The notes below the pieces were generated by a model that was not told the DNA's origin, did not search any database, and was given only the letters and a program-made list of their open reading frames with translations. The translations under genes and the position numbers were made by a program. A stretch of DNA of 64,000 nt, from positions 21,336-85,335 of the forward strand of contig JBCBAP010000010.1 of assembly GCA_038532435.1 (NCBI GenBank), read 5' to 3'. Positions 53,090-61,721 of the stretch are shown one piece after another. Origin of the DNA: JBCBAP01 sp038532435 (GTDB taxonomy: Bacteria; Pseudomonadota; Alphaproteobacteria; Rhodobacterales; Rhodobacteraceae). Each line of letters begins with the position of its first letter. Positions within the stretch are counted from its first letter, which is position 1.

Positions 53090-53122
53090 GCGCGCGCGCC
53101 CCGAGGTCGTCGAGGCGCGCGC
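53090..53122 (-). terminator. GC hairpin downstream of the epoxide-hydrolase-like gene
   Basis: CGCGCGCGCC (53090-53099) pairs with GGCGCGCGCG (53113-53122) over a 13-nt loop, 21 bp after the hydrolase stop on the minus strand. No T-run, so the assignment as terminator is moderate. Confidence 0.45.
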
Positions 53123-53143
53123 GTCGTCGGTTTCAGCGGAGGG

Positions 53144-54271
53144 TCATTCGCGGACCGGGAACTGAAAATTTACCGGGTGGGAGAACAGCATCTCCGGTCT
53201 GTTCGCATTGCCATTTTCGAACAGCTCACGCGCCAGATCGGCGACGAGCTCCGGATCCTCCGCGTGAATGAAATGGTTGGTGTTGACGATCGCGACCCGC
53301 GCGTCGGGCAGCAGCTCCGCGGAGCCGAAATACTCCTCGGCCTTTTGCCCGGGGTCCCGATCTCCCTGTATCAGCAGGACGGGCATGGTCATTTTCGGGA
53401 TCACGTTCGCGAGCCGAAACTCGAGCTCGATGTCAAAGCTGGTGCCCTGAAACGTCCTGGCCGATGCCTCGGCCGTTCCCTCGAACTCGAACTCCCAGTC
53501 CAACCGATTCAGGAACGACTCGGGAAACTCAACGGAGCCGTAGTTGCCGCTATAGGCGGAGCTTGCCATGTTCTCCTGCATCTGAAATTCGACCGTCGCC
53601 AGTTGTGCGTGGGGCGGACGGGGCAGGCCGTGTGGCTGATCGAAGGATTGCTGCATGCGCACGAAGGACAGGATGCGCTCGCTGGCATCATCGAGCGCAA
53701 TCAGGTTCTCGCTCACGATGGTGCCGCGATCGTGGCTGATGAGGTTGAAGGTCTCGATGCCGATCGTGTCGAGAAGGTCGATCAGGTTCGCGGCAGCGCC
53801 CGCATAGCTGACGTCGATCTCCGGCCCCTTGTCCGATTGCCCGTAGCCCAGAACATCCACGGCGATGACGTAGTAATCGTCGGCAAGCAGCGCCATCACC
53901 TCGCTGTTTGCCCACCACGTATCGGGCCAGCCATGCACCATCAGCACCGCTTCGTTCTCGGGCTCGCCTGCGGTGACGAAGTGCCAGACAGGCCCGCCAG
54001 CATCGACGAACCAGTGGATGCCGAACACGCCGCGGCCCAGATGCTCGATCTCCCCATGCTGGCTGACCCGGACGCTTTGCGGTGTGCCTTCCGGGTAACG
54101 CCCGACATCGTCAGAGATGCGCGCGAGCGGGTAGGGTTCATAGGAGAACTCGGTCCATGTCGACTGATCGAGAGCGGTTTCGGCTGAGGCTGACGAGAGC
54201 TGCAGTGCTCCGCACAGGGCGGCACAGAATATTCCGGTTGCACGGGTTGAGGGTGGGGTGAGCTTGGTCAT
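53144..54271 (-). CDS. Secreted epoxide hydrolase/haloalkane dehalogenase-like alpha/beta-hydrolase
   Basis: 375 residues. Signal peptide (GIFCAALCGALQLSSASA|E). The oxyanion-region motif HGWPDTWW (113-120) and the nucleophile elbow ISHDRG with Asp181 are those of epoxide hydrolases and dehalogenases, not Ser esterases. The catalytic His is in NTNHFIHAEDPEL. Substrate unknown; periplasmic location is unusual for the class. Divergent from a LysR gene that may regulate it. Confidence 0.85.
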   Translation of the reverse strand: MTKLTPPSTRATGIFCAALCGALQLSSASAETALDQSTWTEFSYEPYPLARISDDVGRYPEGTPQSVRVSQHGEIEHLGRGVFGIHWFVDAGGPVWHFVTAGEPENEAVLMVHGWPDTWWANSEVMALLADDYYVIAVDVLGYGQSDKGPEIDVSYAGAAANLIDLLDTIGIETFNLISHDRGTIVSENLIALDDASERILSFVRMQQSFDQPHGLPRPPHAQLATVEFQMQENMASSAYSGNYGSVEFPESFLNRLDWEFEFEGTAEASARTFQGTSFDIELEFRLANVIPKMTMPVLLIQGDRDPGQKAEEYFGSAELLPDARVAIVNTNHFIHAEDPELVADLARELFENGNANRPEMLFSHPVNFQFPVRE

Positions 54272-54479
54272 CGCGCGGTCTCCAATATGCAGGTTGGTCG
54301 ATCTCGGAGGACGTACTTCGGCAAGTTTCCCCAGCGGCCCGAACCCCGTAAATGCGCGACTTCGGTACAGACCCTGCGCGCCTCAAACTTTCGTTTTGGA
54401 TTGACAGTGCGGTGCGTCGGGCGACGATTGGCGGGCCTGCCAGGAGGGGCAGGCGCACGGGTGCATCGGTGAATTGTTC

Positions 54480-55382
54480 ATGGACAGATGGTCGGAACTT
54501 CGCACAGCTCTGCATGTGGCGGAACTCGGAACGGTCAGTGCCGCGGCAGCTTCGCTCGGGTATCACCGGGCGACCGTGAACCGGCATATCGATGCGCTCG
54601 AAGCCGAGATCGGTGCGCGTATCTTTCTGCGTCATGCCCAGGGCTACACGCTCACCGAGGTTGGGCATCAGGTGCTGCGCGTGGCCCAGAAGACGAAGGA
54701 ACTGACCGACGATCTTTCCGGGCGTCTCAAGGGGGCGAGTGAACGGCTGGAGGGGGAGCTTCGCCTCTCGGTCCTCGCACCGTTCGTCAGCATGTTCCTT
54801 GCCCCGGTTGCCAGGTTCAAGAACGAGAACCCGCACTGCATCGTCGAAATCGACACGAGCGAGGAGCTAGCTCGCCTCGAGTACGGCGAAGCGCATATCG
54901 CCATCCGGTCGGGGCAGGAGCCGCGACACCCGGACTACATCGTTCAGGCGCTTGGGCGTGTGCGTCTGAACCTCTATGCGCATGAAAGCTACATCGAGCG
55001 CTTCGGCCTGCCGAGATCCGCCACGGATCTGGACGGTCACCGCTTCGTCGCACCTCACCATGAAGACCGCAGGCTGCCCTTCTGGCCCTGGCTCACGGAG
55101 CATGTTCGCCCGGATCAGATCACGGTCTCCTCGCCCGATGTCTGGGTAAATGTCGAGGCGATCTCGCGGGGCCTCGGCATGGGGTTCATGTCCGATCATG
55201 AGGCGGGGCAGCGACAGGGCCTGCGCCCGGTCTTCACACCGCAGAGGATCTGGTTCGTCCGGCTTTGGCTGACGACGCACGTGGATCTGCACCGCACCGC
55301 GAAGGTTCAGGCGATGCACAAGATCATCAAGTCCGAGTTCGACCGGAACGCCCGAACCCTGGAAGGAGAGGGCTCTTCCTAG
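54480..55382 (+). CDS. LysR family transcriptional regulator
   Basis: 300 residues. Winged helix ALHVAELGTVSAAAASLGYH then RATVNRHIDALEAEIG. The effector domain is present to the end. ATG 54480 is used; a TTG 6 bp upstream is in frame. Divergent from the epoxide-hydrolase-like gene over 208 bp. Confidence 0.87.
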   Translation: MDRWSELRTALHVAELGTVSAAAASLGYHRATVNRHIDALEAEIGARIFLRHAQGYTLTEVGHQVLRVAQKTKELTDDLSGRLKGASERLEGELRLSVLAPFVSMFLAPVARFKNENPHCIVEIDTSEELARLEYGEAHIAIRSGQEPRHPDYIVQALGRVRLNLYAHESYIERFGLPRSATDLDGHRFVAPHHEDRRLPFWPWLTEHVRPDQITVSSPDVWVNVEAISRGLGMGFMSDHEAGQRQGLRPVFTPQRIWFVRLWLTTHVDLHRTAKVQAMHKIIKSEFDRNARTLEGEGSS

Positions 55383-55572
55383 TCGCCTATCGTGAGGTTG
55401 CCGCGGGGGTGTGTGGGATCACGGGAATGCCTGCGCGAAGGCGAAGAAGCGGGGCTTCGGGCCCGGTGAGCCAAGACTGGTTCTCGACACTATTTTGAGA
55501 CTGTGTTCAGAAATACTGGCCTGACGCGAAAGACTCTTTCATTGTGCCCTGAAGCAGTGAAGAGGCGTGAAC

Positions 55573-56124
55573 ATGGCGATGACGAACTCCGCAACCGGCT
55601 ACGGTACAACAACCAAGGTCTTCCACTGGATGATCGTGATATTGTTCGCGATGCAGTATGTCGGCGGCAACATCATGACGAGCATCGACTTCAGTTCGAG
55701 CTACGCGGGCATCAGCACGAACACCTACTACAACTGGCACAAATCGCTCGGCCTTCTGGCGCTCCTCGTCGCGATCCTCCGGCTCATCAACCGGCAGATG
55801 GGCGAGCTCCCGCCATGGGCGCCGACGCTTTCGCAGGGAGAGCGCAGCTTCGTTCACCGGGTGGAGCAGGTGTTCTACCTCGCGATGTTCGTGATGCCGA
55901 TCACGGGCTGGCTCTACGTGATGTGGGGGAATTACGGCGTGAACCTGTTCGGGGTTTGGGAAATGCCCCGCCCGCTGGCGCGGGACGACACGCTGCGCGA
56001 TGTGGCGAAGTGGGCGCATATCGGCGCCGGCTGGGTGCTGCTTCTCGCGATGGTCGGGCATATCGGCCTCGTCCTGCGGCATCAGCTCATCAAGAAGGAC
56101 GGGCTGCTGAAACGCATGTTCTGA
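55573..56124 (+). CDS. Cytochrome b561 family protein
   Basis: 183 residues, four transmembrane helices. Haem His candidates: KVFHWMIV (helix 1), YNWHKSLG (helix 2), WAHIGAGW and GHIGLVLRHQLI (helix 4). The pattern is that of the di-haem YceJ/CybB type, which passes electrons from quinol. ATG 55573 is chosen over GTG 55567. It stands alone, with no obvious periplasmic partner such as YceI. Confidence 0.88.
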   Translation: MAMTNSATGYGTTTKVFHWMIVILFAMQYVGGNIMTSIDFSSSYAGISTNTYYNWHKSLGLLALLVAILRLINRQMGELPPWAPTLSQGERSFVHRVEQVFYLAMFVMPITGWLYVMWGNYGVNLFGVWEMPRPLARDDTLRDVAKWAHIGAGWVLLLAMVGHIGLVLRHQLIKKDGLLKRMF

Positions 56125-56727
56125 CCGGTGGGCCACCCTCTCGGCGATTGCCGTCGAGACCGCCGTTTCGGTGTGGTCGTTCTTCCTGAAGACTGCCTTT
56201 TCTCTCACGAAATTTCGACCGTGACCGTGAGCAGAGGCGCGCCATGATGGGCGAGCCGCCCTGAAATGGTGGGTACTCTGCGTCACCGCACTTGGCTGTC
56301 GGTGAGGCGGTGAACCGGGGAAGTCTCACCGAGGTCCATGCCTGTCCCCGTTCGGACCAGCGTTCGGGCACACCTTTGGTCACGGTGTTTCCAGATGGCC
56401 AGGGTGCCAGTGTCAAAGCCACCTGGGCTCACAGATAAGCCGGTGCTCTCCTGACCGCGCGTTGTTGCCCTGTGCCTTCCTGTCATGCCCGTTGATTGGG
56501 TCGGCGCGCGCGCCTGACCAGAACCTCCGAACATCCTGCAGTTGGTGGCAGACCGCAGTGCCCTTCCACAGTTGATCGGAATCGCTTGGCGAGTTAAACG
56601 AGCGATCTGTCTCAACCCTGAGCCCCACGGAAGACCGATGTAATCGCACTGCACAGTACCTCCAACATGCCCCGACACCGTCTGTCGGGTGCTTTGTTGC
56701 GGCTTATCGATACGGTGTGAGACAGTC
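56125..56727. other. 603-bp region upstream of the RNA ligase gene without a protein gene
   Basis: No supported open reading frame. ATCGCT and AGCGAT arms near 56580-56610 form an inverted repeat, and a clear terminator-like hairpin is at 56671-56698, just before rnl. The region could encode a small RNA or a long regulated leader; I cannot show either. Confidence 0.35.
56671..56698 (+). terminator. Terminator-like hairpin in the leader of the RNA ligase gene
   Basis: CCCGACA (56671-56677) pairs with TGTCGGG (56683-56689), 5-nt loop, followed by TGCTTTGTT. It lies only 29 bp before the rnl ATG, a place where it would either end an upstream transcript or attenuate the ligase operon. Confidence 0.55.
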
Positions 56728-57540
56728 ATGGAAATCTACAAATACCCGCGCACGCGGCACCTTGAGGGGTCCCGCCTTCAGGTGGGCGACACGGCGGACG
56801 ACAAACCAATCGCGGAGCTTTCAGGCCGGACCCTGATCGTTGAAGAGAAGCTGGATGGAGCCAACTCCGCCGTATCCTTCGATACGGATGGCACCCTGCT
56901 GCTGCAGAGCCGCGGGCACTATCTGACCGGAGGCGGAAGGGAACGGCACTTTGCCCTGCTCAAGACGTGGGCGGCGGCGCACTCCACTGTCCTGCACGCG
57001 GCGCTCGGCCACCGCTTCGTCATGTACGGGGAGTGGATGTATGCAAAACATACGGTGTTTTACGACAGGCTCCCGCATTACTTCATGGAGTTCGACGTGC
57101 TGGACCGGGAAACAGGCGTGTTCCTCAGCACCGAGGCGCGCCGGTCCTTGCTGGACGGACTGCCGGTCATGCCTGTGCCAGTCGTCTACGTTGGTGAGAT
57201 ACGGTCGGTCGACCATCTGATCGGCCTGACGAGACGGAGCCCCTTCAAATCTGCCGAATGGCGGAGCGCATTGTCCCTGGCCGCTCATCGGTCCGGCAGC
57301 CGACCCGAGAAGGTCGATCAGCAGACGGAGGACAGCGATCTCGCTGAAGGGCTGTACCTCAAGCGGGAGAGCGCACACCGCGTGGAGGAGCGGTTCAAGT
57401 TCGTGCGCGCCGACTTCCTGCAGGCGATCGAGGCGGCGGAGGGGCACTGGCAAGATCGTCCGATACTGCCGAACGGTCTTGCAGATGGTGTTGATATCTT
57501 TGCGCCCACGCTGGGGGTGGAGGGGGCCTATGATGCGTAA
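56728..57540 (+). CDS. RNA ligase family protein (nucleotidyltransferase)
   Basis: 270 residues of the covalent nucleotidyltransferase superfamily. Motif I is EEKLDGAN (39-46) with Lys41 as the AMP-accepting residue; motif Ia is SRG (61-63); YFMEFDV (118-124) is motif III; EGLYLKRE (207-214) is motif IV; FKFVR (223-227) is motif V. It has no DNA-ligase OB-fold, so it is an RNA ligase of the small Rnl type. It seals 3'-OH/5'-phosphate ends. It overlaps the HD-kinase gene by 11 bp, which provides the end-healing activities. Confidence 0.85.
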   Translation: MEIYKYPRTRHLEGSRLQVGDTADDKPIAELSGRTLIVEEKLDGANSAVSFDTDGTLLLQSRGHYLTGGGRERHFALLKTWAAAHSTVLHAALGHRFVMYGEWMYAKHTVFYDRLPHYFMEFDVLDRETGVFLSTEARRSLLDGLPVMPVPVVYVGEIRSVDHLIGLTRRSPFKSAEWRSALSLAAHRSGSRPEKVDQQTEDSDLAEGLYLKRESAHRVEERFKFVRADFLQAIEAAEGHWQDRPILPNGLADGVDIFAPTLGVEGAYDA

Positions 57541-58687
57541 GGCTGGCAAACAAGCGGTCACCCATAAACATCTGCTGGGCTTGGTCCCGACCGGTCCTGC
57601 CTGGCAGGTCAGTTGGGGCGAGATCTGGCCCTTGTGGCCGGAACTCTCCATCCTCGACACCTGTCCGCAGGATCCGATCTTCCACGCTGAAGGAGACGTT
57701 GGAACGCACACCCGCATGGTGGTCGAGGCCATGGTGCGGGATCCCGCATGGCAAAGCCTTGCCCCGATGGACCGGGCCGGTCTGTTCTGGGCTGCGGTCC
57801 TCCATGATGTGGGCAAACCCGCGGTCACGAAACATGAGGATGGTGGACGAGTATCGTCACCCGGTCACTCGCGGGTCGGCGCGGCGATCGCACGAGAGCT
57901 CCTCTGGTTTGCCGGCTCACCCTTCACGTGGCGGGAAGCCCTGTGCGGGATCATTGCGCACCATCAGCTTCCGTTCTGGCTGATCACACGACCCAACCCG
58001 CCGCGCCTCGCCTTGGAAATGTCCTGGCACTGCAGACCGGACCATCTCTGCATGCATGCAAGGGCTGATGCGTTGGGGCGCATATGCGAGGATCAGACAT
58101 CCATCCTGGAACATGTCGATCTGGCCGAGGTGATGTTCCGAGAGGCGGGGTGCTGGGATCAACCGTTTGCGTTCGCAAACGATGAGAGCCGGGTTGCGTT
58201 CTTCGAGTTGAAAGATCGCGATCCGCACTTTTGCGCGCACGAGGAGTTCAGGTGCACCGTCACCGTGATGTCCGGTCTTCCCGGAGCCGGGAAAGATACC
58301 TGGATCCGCACACATCGCCCGGAGAGCCCGGTGGTGAGCCTCGATCTGATCCGCGAGGAACTGCGCATCCGACCGACCGACAACCAGGGCCGGGTCATTC
58401 AGGCCGCATTTGAGCGGGCCAGGGAGTATCTCAGGGCCGGTAGGAATTTCGTCTGGAACGCCACCAATGTGACGCGCCAGAGCCGCTCCAAGGTGCTTCG
58501 AGTGCTGCGAGGTTACGGTGCTCGGATCGAGATCGTCTACGTTGAGGTCGGACCGGACCAACTGCGCCGCCAGAACCTGGATCGAGCGGATGTCGTGCCA
58601 GACGCCGTGATCGACCGTCTGTCGAAGAAGCTCGATCCGCCACAGCTTTGGGAAGCGCACAACGTGCTGCATCCATCATCGGCCTGA
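57530..58687 (+). CDS. HD-domain / polynucleotide kinase fusion, RNA end-healing protein
   Basis: 385 residues in two parts. The N-terminal HD phosphohydrolase domain has HAEGDVGTHT (52-61), HDVGKP (92-97) and GHSRVG (112-117), followed by IIAHHQL (141-147). The C-terminal P-loop kinase has SGLPGAGKDTW (248-258), VVSLDLIREEL and WNATNVTRQSR, as in T4-type polynucleotide kinases. The kinase would phosphorylate 5'-OH ends; the HD domain probably removes the 2',3'-cyclic or 3' phosphate. That division of labour is inferred. ATG 57530 lies within the ligase gene; a second ATG follows at 57533. Confidence 0.85.
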   Translation: MMRKAGKQAVTHKHLLGLVPTGPAWQVSWGEIWPLWPELSILDTCPQDPIFHAEGDVGTHTRMVVEAMVRDPAWQSLAPMDRAGLFWAAVLHDVGKPAVTKHEDGGRVSSPGHSRVGAAIARELLWFAGSPFTWREALCGIIAHHQLPFWLITRPNPPRLALEMSWHCRPDHLCMHARADALGRICEDQTSILEHVDLAEVMFREAGCWDQPFAFANDESRVAFFELKDRDPHFCAHEEFRCTVTVMSGLPGAGKDTWIRTHRPESPVVSLDLIREELRIRPTDNQGRVIQAAFERAREYLRAGRNFVWNATNVTRQSRSKVLRVLRGYGARIEIVYVEVGPDQLRRQNLDRADVVPDAVIDRLSKKLDPPQLWEAHNVLHPSSA

Positions 58688-59508
58688 CGACGCGGGATTT
58701 GCTAACCCGCTGTGGTTGGATCTGATCGCTTGCGTGGCACGCTCAGCGTGGGCGCTGGTGCATGGACGGTTTAAACCTGTCGCGGCGATGGCATTGAAGG
58801 TGGCCGGGTGGCCCGATCTATCGTCCGGGTCCCGTGGATCTTGGTGCCTGCGTTTCTCGGCAGTCCTTCGCAGGTTCCGAAGGCACGATGCATCTCAACG
58901 CAACCTTGCCGCGCACAAGTCTGGCCAGCGGGGCAGGAGTTGGTGGTGGTGCATGATCTCCGGGAGCAATTGCAGGCTGTATTACCGCTCGAGTGCGTGG
59001 AGTTTTGCGCGCACCGAAGACGTTTCGAGCGGCTCACCAAGCCTTGGGCAGGCTTGTGTCGGGTCTACGATGTTCGTTGCACCGACCTCGTAGGCCGGGT
59101 CGGCAACGGATCCTGCTGCACTAGTGCTTCAATGCGCCTCTTGTGAGTTTGGGTGCGTACAGATCTGGATCCCTTCATCAGCCCAGAGCCTAAGAACACT
59201 GTCAGATGCTACGACCGCAAGAAGGCGGTGACTAAAGGACACTGTGGGTACATCAGATCTTCTGATGCTTTTGAGGAGTTGAGGGCTGCGCTGTCTCGTC
59301 ACCCAAGCTCAAAGACCGGACTGTCACTTGAGCGCACTGCCGCGACCCAGTTCGGTAACTGGGCGCTGCTCTCAATCCCCATGCCTTCCCGCCAGAGGAA
59401 GGCCGCGTCGCGCGCTGGCTACATTGAGCAACTGGCAGCGTCATGTTGTTGATCGAGGCCTAAAATGATACTGCAAACCGGAATTGAAGTGATTGCGAAG
59501 CTATTGAT
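58688..59508. other. 821-bp region between the two RNA-repair modules
   Basis: No supported gene. A hairpin right after the HD-kinase stop (GCGGG at 58692-58696, CCCGC at 58706-58710) may be a weak terminator. Several short frames on the plus strand have atypical Cys/Trp/Arg-rich composition and no family. The sequence directly before hen1 (59480-59508) is AT-richer and may hold its promoter. Confidence 0.35.
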
Positions 59509-60915
59509 ATGCAGATCGAAATTACACTCCTAGCGACAGGTCAATCGGACTACTCCGCCCGCGATCTCGGCTTCTTGCTGCACAAACACCCGGATCATGT
59601 GCATACCAACAAGACGTCGGCGGGTCGTGCGACAATCTTCTACTCAGAGGTGTCGGAAGACCGCACAACAGCTGTTCTGCATCTGGACGTCGACCCGGTT
59701 GGACTTGTGCGCGGGAAAAATCAGCAAGCAGACGGTCTGCTGGCCCAATACGTGAATGATCGACCTTACGTGGCGAATTCGTTCCTGTCTGTTGCCATGG
59801 GGCGGACCTACGCCCAGACGATGGCGGGCAAGTCGAAGGACCGTCAGGAGCTTGCAGATCAAGCCCTGCATTTCGAGATACGTGTTGTTCCGGTGGCGCT
59901 GGCCGGGGATCGTGAATTGCTGTCTGCGTTGTTCGAACCGCTCGGCTACACGATCCTTTCGCCCCAAACGACAGATGATCAGACGGTCATCGACCTGCGT
60001 CTGAAGGCAAAGCAGCGGTTGGCCGATATCCTCAACCATCTGTATGTGCTGATCCCGGTCATGGACAATTTCAAGCACTACTTCATCACACAAGCGGAGA
60101 TCGACACGCTCTTGGCAAAGGGCGAGGGCTGGCTGGCAAGTCACCCGGCGAAGGAACTGATCACGCGCCGCGCCCTCAAGCATCGGCGGTCCCTCGCGAA
60201 CATGGCTCTTGCTCGGTTGGAGGATGCGATTGCTGACGCAGAAGACGAGCCGGACACCGAGAAGGCTGACCGGGAAAAGCCGGAGGAGAAGCTTGAGAAG
60301 CCGATGCGGCTGCATGGCATCCGCCTTGACACGGTTGCGGATATTCTAAGGCAGCGTCACGTGAAATCCGTTCTCGATCTGGGGTGTGGTGAAGGAAAGC
60401 TGATCTCCCGGCTCATCAAGGAACGCGGTCTTGATCGCATCGTCGGCGTTGACCCATCGGTGCGGACGCTCGAGGCTGCCCATCGCAAACTCCGGCTTGA
60501 CCAAGCAGGCGACGCGATTTCAGAGCGGGTGACGCTGCAAATGGGCAGCCTGACCTATGGGGATCGCAGATGGAAAGGCTTCGATGCCGCGACGCTGGTT
60601 GAGGTGATCGAGCATATCGAACCACACCGACTGTCCGCGCTGGTCATGTCCCTTTTCGCGGATGCGCGGCCCAAGCTGGTCGTCATCACGACGCCCAACC
60701 GCGAATACAACGCGTTGTTTGAGACGATGAAGGAAAACCAGCTTCGCCATCCGGATCACCGCTTTGAATGGACACGGGCGGAGTTTGAGGCTTGGGCCAA
60801 CGCGGCTGCCTCCGACAATGGTTACGAGGTGGAGTTTGCACCGCTTGGACCCGTCGACGAAACACGGGGTGGTCCGTCCCAGATGGCAGTCTTCACTTTG
60901 GGAGATGCCGCATGA
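59509..60915 (+). CDS. hen1: 3'-terminal RNA ribose 2'-O-methyltransferase Hen1
   Basis: 468 residues, full bacterial Hen1. The N-terminal 240 residues are the Hen1_L domain that activates the Pnkp ligase. A charged linker (EDEPDTEKADREKPEEKLEK) leads to the SAM methyltransferase: LDLGCGEGKLI (289-299), and the metal-binding residues Glu365, Glu368, His369 (EVIEHI) and His417 (RHPDHRFEW). It methylates the 2'-OH at the 3' end of a broken RNA before sealing, so the repaired site resists the same ribotoxin. Its stop overlaps the next ATG by 4 bp. Confidence 0.95.
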   Translation: MQIEITLLATGQSDYSARDLGFLLHKHPDHVHTNKTSAGRATIFYSEVSEDRTTAVLHLDVDPVGLVRGKNQQADGLLAQYVNDRPYVANSFLSVAMGRTYAQTMAGKSKDRQELADQALHFEIRVVPVALAGDRELLSALFEPLGYTILSPQTTDDQTVIDLRLKAKQRLADILNHLYVLIPVMDNFKHYFITQAEIDTLLAKGEGWLASHPAKELITRRALKHRRSLANMALARLEDAIADAEDEPDTEKADREKPEEKLEKPMRLHGIRLDTVADILRQRHVKSVLDLGCGEGKLISRLIKERGLDRIVGVDPSVRTLEAAHRKLRLDQAGDAISERVTLQMGSLTYGDRRWKGFDAATLVEVIEHIEPHRLSALVMSLFADARPKLVVITTPNREYNALFETMKENQLRHPDHRFEWTRAEFEAWANAAASDNGYEVEFAPLGPVDETRGGPSQMAVFTLGDAA

Positions 60916-61718
60916 CCATTCCCTCGTTTGTGCCAAGCGTCGTGCCCGAAATCGAGAAAACCATCCAATCGAGACTGAGGGCTTTGGAAGCGGATCATGA
61001 TGTGCGGATCCTCTTTGCCATTGAAAGTGGCAGCCGCGCATGGGGTTTTCCGTCACCGGACAGCGACTACGATGTGCGGTTCGTCTACGCGCACCGGCCC
61101 GACTGGTATCTGAGCATCCAACCCGGCCGTGACGTGATCGAACTGCCCATCGAAGGCGATTGGGACATCAATGGCTGGGACATTCGCAAAGCTCTGGGTC
61201 TGCTGATCAAACCCAACCCCGTCCTGCTCGAGTGGCTGTCCAGCCCGATAAGGTACAGGTGGAATGACGAAGTCTGTCAGCGTCTGATCGCGTTTTCGGC
61301 GAAAACCACCTTTGGTGAGGCCTGCCTACACCACTACCGCAACCTCGCACAAATGCAGTGGCACAAGCACGTTGGCGACAGCCCGACCGTCGCGTTGAAG
61401 AAGTACTTTTACATCCTGCGGCCTGCTCTCGCGATTTGTTGGATCAGACAGAACATCGATGTGCAGCCCCCGATGAACCTGCAGGCTCTGATTGGGGGGC
61501 TGAACCTGTCGCCGAGCCTCACCGCCGAGATCGCCAGGCTGTTGGAGCTCAAGGCTGCCGCTAAGGAAGTTGGCCGCGGAGATCGTATCGCCGAAGTCGA
61601 CGCCTTCATTCACGAACAGATTGAATGGGCGACCGCCTCTGCAAAGAAAGATAAACACCAGGATTTGCTGGCCGAAGGGGATCATCTTCTGCGGATAATC
61701 GTGAACGGTGAGTTTTAG
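60912..61718 (+). CDS. RNA-repair-associated nucleotidyltransferase (RlaP-like)
   Basis: 268 residues. The polymerase-beta-like nucleotidyltransferase motif is GSRAWGFPSPDSDYDVRF (40-57), with GS and the DxD metal pair. A helical C-terminal region includes LLEWLSSPIRYRWNDEV and KKYFYILRPALAICW. This class is often encoded between hen1 and pnkp or beside RNA ligases and may restore terminal nucleotides; activity here is inferred. Starts at ATG 60912, overlapping hen1. Confidence 0.82.
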   Translation: MTIPSFVPSVVPEIEKTIQSRLRALEADHDVRILFAIESGSRAWGFPSPDSDYDVRFVYAHRPDWYLSIQPGRDVIELPIEGDWDINGWDIRKALGLLIKPNPVLLEWLSSPIRYRWNDEVCQRLIAFSAKTTFGEACLHHYRNLAQMQWHKHVGDSPTVALKKYFYILRPALAICWIRQNIDVQPPMNLQALIGGLNLSPSLTAEIARLLELKAAAKEVGRGDRIAEVDAFIHEQIEWATASAKKDKHQDLLAEGDHLLRIIVNGEF

Positions 61719-61721
61719 AGT

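Noticed and set aside
58692..58710. Stem-loop containing TTGCTAA, like a tRNA-Ser anticodon arm
   Set aside because: No acceptor stem, D arm or T arm (GTTCGA) nearby. It is more likely a weak terminator.
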